From Bordetella parapertussis (GTDB taxonomy: Bacteria > Pseudomonadota > Gammaproteobacteria > Burkholderiales > Burkholderiaceae_C), in contig CALQBT020000052.1 in NCBI GenBank assembly GCA_943328885.2, positions 1 to 10,434 of the forward strand: 10,434 nucleotides of DNA, given 5' to 3'. Position numbers and translations under genes: made by a program. Each line of letters begins with the position of its first letter. The stretch's first letter is position 1. Below are positions 7,754 to 10,434 of this stretch, piece after piece. The notes beneath the pieces are model-generated. The model was not told where the DNA came from. It did no database searches and was given only the letters and a program-made list of their open reading frames with translations.

Positions 7754-9602
7754 GCAGGCCAGGCTCGCGGCCGGCGACGCCACGCTGCCCGGGCTGCTGC
7801 GCGAGCGCGCACGCGAGCGCGGCGAGCAGGTGGCACTGCGCGAGAAGCACCAGGGCATCTGGCGCGGCACGTGCTGGGCCGATTACTACGCTGCGGCGCG
7901 CCACTTCGCGCTCGGCCTGTCCTGCCTGGGTCTGGGACGAGGCGACCGCATCATCATCGCCAGCGAAGACCTGCCGCAGTGGTTTTACGCCGACCTGGGC
8001 GCGCAGATGGTGGGCGTGCAGGTCGTGGGCATCTACCCGACCAACCCCTGGCATGAACTGCAGTACATCGCCCGGCACTGCCAGGCTCGGGTGGCGATCG
8101 CGGGCGACCAGGAGCAGACCGACAAGATCCTCGACGCGATGGCCAACGGCGACGGCCTGCCCAGCCTCGAGAAGGTCTACACCGTCGACATGAAAGGCCT
8201 GCGCCGCTACGAAGCTGGCCGGCCCGACAGCTTCGACGCGTTGCTCGAGCTCGGTCGGCGCAAGCAGGCCGAGGACCCCGAGGCTGCGCGCTGGCTGGAT
8301 GCGCAGATCGACGCGCTGCGGCCCGACGACATCAACATCCTGGTCTACACCTCGGGCACCACCGGCCCGCCCAAGGGCGCGATGCTCACGCACCGCAACT
8401 TCATCTACGGCGCGCATGCCTATGCCAGCGCGCGCCACATGCTCGACAAGCCCTTCGAGTCGGTGTGCTACCTGCCGCTGTGCCATGTGGCCGAGCGCAG
8501 CTATTCCACCGTGCTGCACCTGGTCACCGGCGGCTGCGTGAACTTTGCCGAGTCGATCGACACGGTGGCCACCAACATCCGCGAGATCGCGCCCAGCTTC
8601 TTTCTCGGCGTACCGCGAATCTGGGAGAAGCTGCAGCAGAGCTTCGAGTTCAGGATGCAGGACAGCGGCCCGCTCCAGCAAGCGGTCTACCGCCTGGGCA
8701 TGCGCCGCGGGCGGGTGCTGGCGGACCGGCGCCATGCAGGCCGGGCCGGCCTGGGCGACCGCTTGGAGTCCATGCTCTGGCACGCGCTGCTATTCCACAA
8801 CATGCAAGTCCACATGGGCCTGAACCGCAGCCACACGCGCATGTGCGGTGGTGCCTCGGTCTCGCCCGAGACACTGCGTTTTTTCGACATCATCGGCCTG
8901 AGCGTTGGCCAGGGCTATGGGCTCACCGAGTCGGGCGGGCTGTGCTTCGTGCAGCGTCCGGACCGCCCCAACATCCCCGGCAGCTGCGGCCTGCCGCTGC
9001 CCGCGACCGAATGGCGACTCGGCCCCGACATGGAGATCTTCGTGCGCTCACCCGGCGTGTTCCAGGGCTATTTGTTCGACGAGCAAGGCACCCGGGACGT
9101 GCTGTCGGCCGACGGCTGGCTGGCCAGCGGCGACATCGTCGAGCAATTGGCCGACGGCGAGGTCGCGATCGTCGACCGCAAGAAGGCCATCATCATCACC
9201 AGCGGCGGCAAGAACATCGCGCCCTCCGAGATCGAGAACGCCCTCAAAGACAGCCCGTTCATCCGCGAGGCCATCGTCGTCGGCGAGGGCCGCAAGTTCC
9301 TCGGCGGGCTGATCCAGATCGACTTCGACACCGTGGGCCGCTGGGCCGGCGAGCGCGACCTGCAGTACACGACCTACAAGTCCTTGACCGCGCTGGCCGA
9401 GGTCCGCGAACTGATACAGGGCGTGGTCGACGAGGTCAACCTGCGTTTCGCCCGGGTCGAAAACATCCGCCGCTTTGTCATCCTCGACAAAGAGCTAGAC
9501 CACGACGACGGCGAACTCACTGCGACGCAAAAAGTGCGCCGCGGTCTCATCAACCAGAAATTCGCGCGCGAGCTCGCGAACATCTACGGAGCGGATGCCT
9601 GA
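7746..9602 (+). CDS. AMP-forming acyl-CoA ligase (long-chain acyl-CoA synthetase type)
   Basis: Adenylate-forming enzyme that activates a carboxylic acid with ATP and joins it to CoA. 618 residues, the size of FAA1-type long-chain ligases rather than the roughly 430-residue phenylacetate ligases. Motifs in order: P-loop YTSGTTGPPKG (201-211), GYGLTESGG (390-398), GWLASGD (457-463) with the ribose-binding Asp, DRKKAIIITSGGKNIAPSEIE (from 477), and the C-terminal catalytic Lys596 in ELTATQKVRR. All key positions are present. ATG 7746 is preferred, with GAGG (7733-7736) 9 nt upstream; GTG 7740 is too close to that site. It overlaps livG by 8 bp and lies between the ATPase and permease genes, so it is surely in the transporter operon. 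The natural reading is that the imported acid is trapped as its CoA ester. The substrate (fatty, branched or aromatic acid) cannot be read from the motifs. Confidence 0.93.
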   Translation: MLEQARLAAGDATLPGLLRERARERGEQVALREKHQGIWRGTCWADYYAAARHFALGLSCLGLGRGDRIIIASEDLPQWFYADLGAQMVGVQVVGIYPTNPWHELQYIARHCQARVAIAGDQEQTDKILDAMANGDGLPSLEKVYTVDMKGLRRYEAGRPDSFDALLELGRRKQAEDPEAARWLDAQIDALRPDDINILVYTSGTTGPPKGAMLTHRNFIYGAHAYASARHMLDKPFESVCYLPLCHVAERSYSTVLHLVTGGCVNFAESIDTVATNIREIAPSFFLGVPRIWEKLQQSFEFRMQDSGPLQQAVYRLGMRRGRVLADRRHAGRAGLGDRLESMLWHALLFHNMQVHMGLNRSHTRMCGGASVSPETLRFFDIIGLSVGQGYGLTESGGLCFVQRPDRPNIPGSCGLPLPATEWRLGPDMEIFVRSPGVFQGYLFDEQGTRDVLSADGWLASGDIVEQLADGEVAIVDRKKAIIITSGGKNIAPSEIENALKDSPFIREAIVVGEGRKFLGGLIQIDFDTVGRWAGERDLQYTTYKSLTALAEVRELIQGVVDEVNLRFARVENIRRFVILDKELDHDDGELTATQKVRRGLINQKFARELANIYGADA

Positions 9603-9620
9603 GGCACACGACCACACAAC

Positions 9621-9752
9621 ATGGGACGATACATCGAAGACATGACCGTAGGCGAGACCTGGCAAAGCCAGCGCCTGAGCAAGCAGGACGGCACGGTGGT
9701 GCAACAGGACTTGTTCACGATCATGATGCGGGCCCGCCCGATCACAGCGTGA
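9621..9752 (+). CDS. Small reading frame (43 residues), possibly the 5' part of a frameshifted gene
   Basis: Starts 18 bp after the ligase stop and reads MGRYIEDMTVGETWQSQRLS, then ends at TGA 9750. Third codon positions are strongly G/C, as in the neighbouring genes, which supports real coding. The opening GRYIEDMTVGETW resembles the N-terminus of MaoC-like hotdog dehydratases (GRY.EDF.VGE), but the rest does not continue as that family does, and 43 residues is far too short. No good ribosome site is seen: GAGG at 9601 is 16 nt away. It overlaps the next frame as GTGA. It may be a small gene, or the front of a gene of about 128 residues broken by an indel near 9725-9745. Product not recognised. 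Confidence 0.4.
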   Translation: MGRYIEDMTVGETWQSQRLSKQDGTVVQQDLFTIMMRARPITA

Positions 9753-10006
9753 CAAGGCCTGACCCGGCGCATGCGCTGCTCGGCCCGACCCAGGGCTGGA
9801 CGCTGTCGCACGCCTGGCGCCGTCAGGCGGCACGCCACGGCGACCGGCATTTCATCTCGTACGCCGGCCGCGACCGTGCCGGTGACTGCGCCTTCAGCTT
9901 CAGCCGGCCTGACTCGCTGCTGGGCAGGCTGGTCGAGTTCATCCAATACCCGCCCGGCTTTGCGCTCGGCCCCCTGGATCCACCAGCCGCCGGGTCTGCA
10001 CCATGA
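9749..10006 (+). CDS. Small reading frame (85 residues) coupled to livH, or 3' part of a frameshifted gene
   Basis: GTG 9749 overlaps the previous stop (GTGA) and the TGA overlaps the livH start (ATGA). Hand-counted G+C by codon position is about 73, 61 and 81 percent, the order expected for a true gene at this composition. The protein has no clear signal peptide or membrane helix; its middle reads GDRHFISYAGRDRAGD and its end FIQYPPGFALG. I do not recognise the family. The same frame is open far upstream inside the ligase gene, so openness alone proves nothing, and the ATGA overlap follows from livH starting ATG AGC. Two readings remain: a small coupled gene, or the back half of a gene whose front is the 43-residue frame. 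Low G/C in the last few codons suggests the C-terminal end is not well conserved. Confidence 0.42.
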   Translation: MTRPDPAHALLGPTQGWTLSHAWRRQAARHGDRHFISYAGRDRAGDCAFSFSRPDSLLGRLVEFIQYPPGFALGPLDPPAAGSAP

Positions 10007-10434
10007 GCTTTCTCTTCGAACTGCTGATCTCGGGGCTGGCCATCGGCGCGATCTACGGCTTGATCGCGATGGCCTTCGCGGTCATCTTCAAGTCCACCGG
10101 CATCGTCAATTTCGCGCAGGGCGAGATGGGCATGCTGACGGCCTACGCGACCTGGTCGTTCGCGGTGCACTGGGGCACGGGTTCGCTGCTCACCGTGCTG
10201 GCCGCGCTGGTGATCGGCGCGCTGATCGGCTTGGTGGCCGAGCGGCTGGTGATGCGCCCGATGCTGGGCGAGCCGGTGCTGTCGGTGGTGCTCGTCACGG
10301 TGGGCATGGCCGTGATCCTGCGCTCGATCGTGATGATGTTCTGGGGCGCCTCGCCGCTGAAGTTCGAGATGGCTGGGGCCGACACCATCGTCCAGGCCGG
10401 CGGCATCGGCCTGCGCGGCAGTCAGATCGCGGTC
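10003..10434 (+). CDS. livH: Branched-chain amino acid-type ABC transporter permease LivH, 3' end missing
   Basis: Inner-membrane permease of the HAAT-type importer. 144 residues are visible and the frame is still open at the window end; the full protein is normally about 290-310. The start MSFLFELLISGLAIGAIYGLIAMA is a hydrophobic first helix typical of LivH. It is followed by the family block IVNFAQGEMGML (34-45), a loop with ERLVMRPMLGEP (80-91), and further membrane segments near 62-78 and 92-113. ATG 10003 overlaps the upstream small frame's stop as ATGA; the ribosome site is weak (GGG near 9992), which fits translational coupling. LivM and a periplasmic binding protein are expected beyond the window. 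The transported substrate is probably an organic acid given the adjoining ligase, though amino acid transport cannot be excluded. Confidence 0.92.
   Translation, partial: MSFLFELLISGLAIGAIYGLIAMAFAVIFKSTGIVNFAQGEMGMLTAYATWSFAVHWGTGSLLTVLAALVIGALIGLVAERLVMRPMLGEPVLSVVLVTVGMAVILRSIVMMFWGASPLKFEMAGADTIVQAGGIGLRGSQIAV

Noticed and set aside
7557..8783. Minus-strand open frame of 408 codons opposite livG and the ligase
   Set aside because: Low-complexity shadow of two well-recognised plus-strand genes.
8465..9748. Frame +2 open through the ligase and on to 10006 as one 513-codon frame
   Set aside because: Inside the ligase it is an Arg/Pro/His-rich shadow; only the part after about 9749 shows its own coding-like codon pattern, and that part is annotated separately.

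Overview
The window is GC-rich, tightly packed bacterial DNA. Its PepN and its fatty/aromatic-acid type catabolic genes suggest a betaproteobacterium, probably order Burkholderiales. This is judged from protein likeness recalled from memory, with no database search. No phage, IS, CRISPR, tRNA or rRNA feature is visible.

Layout. (1) 1-1854, plus strand: the 3' two thirds of aminopeptidase N (pepN), a housekeeping gene cut by the window edge. (2) 1894-5150, minus strand, convergent with pepN: a three-gene unit transcribed acyl-CoA dehydrogenase -> PaaG-like enoyl-CoA hydratase/isomerase -> MFS transporter, with gaps of 56 and 27 bp. (3) 5151-5323: a divergent control region. It holds a good sigma70-type promoter for the minus-strand unit, with an inverted repeat (CCGAC-AC-GTCGG) sitting exactly in the -35/-10 spacer. 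(4) 5324-5920, plus strand: a TetR-family regulator, the obvious candidate to bind that repeat. (5) 5921-6158: an AT-richer leader whose last bases contain a degenerate second copy of the repeat next to the livF start. (6) 6159-10434, plus strand: a tightly overlapping operon of livF-type ATPase, livG-type ATPase, long-chain-type acyl-CoA ligase, a 386-bp stretch with two small overlapping reading frames (two small genes or one frameshifted gene), and the start of a livH-type permease cut by the window end.

How the genes may work together. The ABC transporter of the branched-chain amino acid (HAAT) class would import an organic acid and the ligase would make its CoA thioester. The divergent dehydrogenase and hydratase/isomerase could then act on acyl-CoA intermediates, with the TetR protein likely sensing a CoA ester and controlling one or both arms. 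The PaaG-like active site, with an Asp and no hydratase Glu pair, hints at an aromatic acid such as a phenylacetate-type compound. The substrate is inference, because no ring-opening or epoxidase gene lies in the window.

All genes look intact except the two cut by the window edges and the uncertain 9621-10006 stretch. The most useful leads are the operator/promoter architecture, the possible second operator and the unexplained small reading frames before livH.
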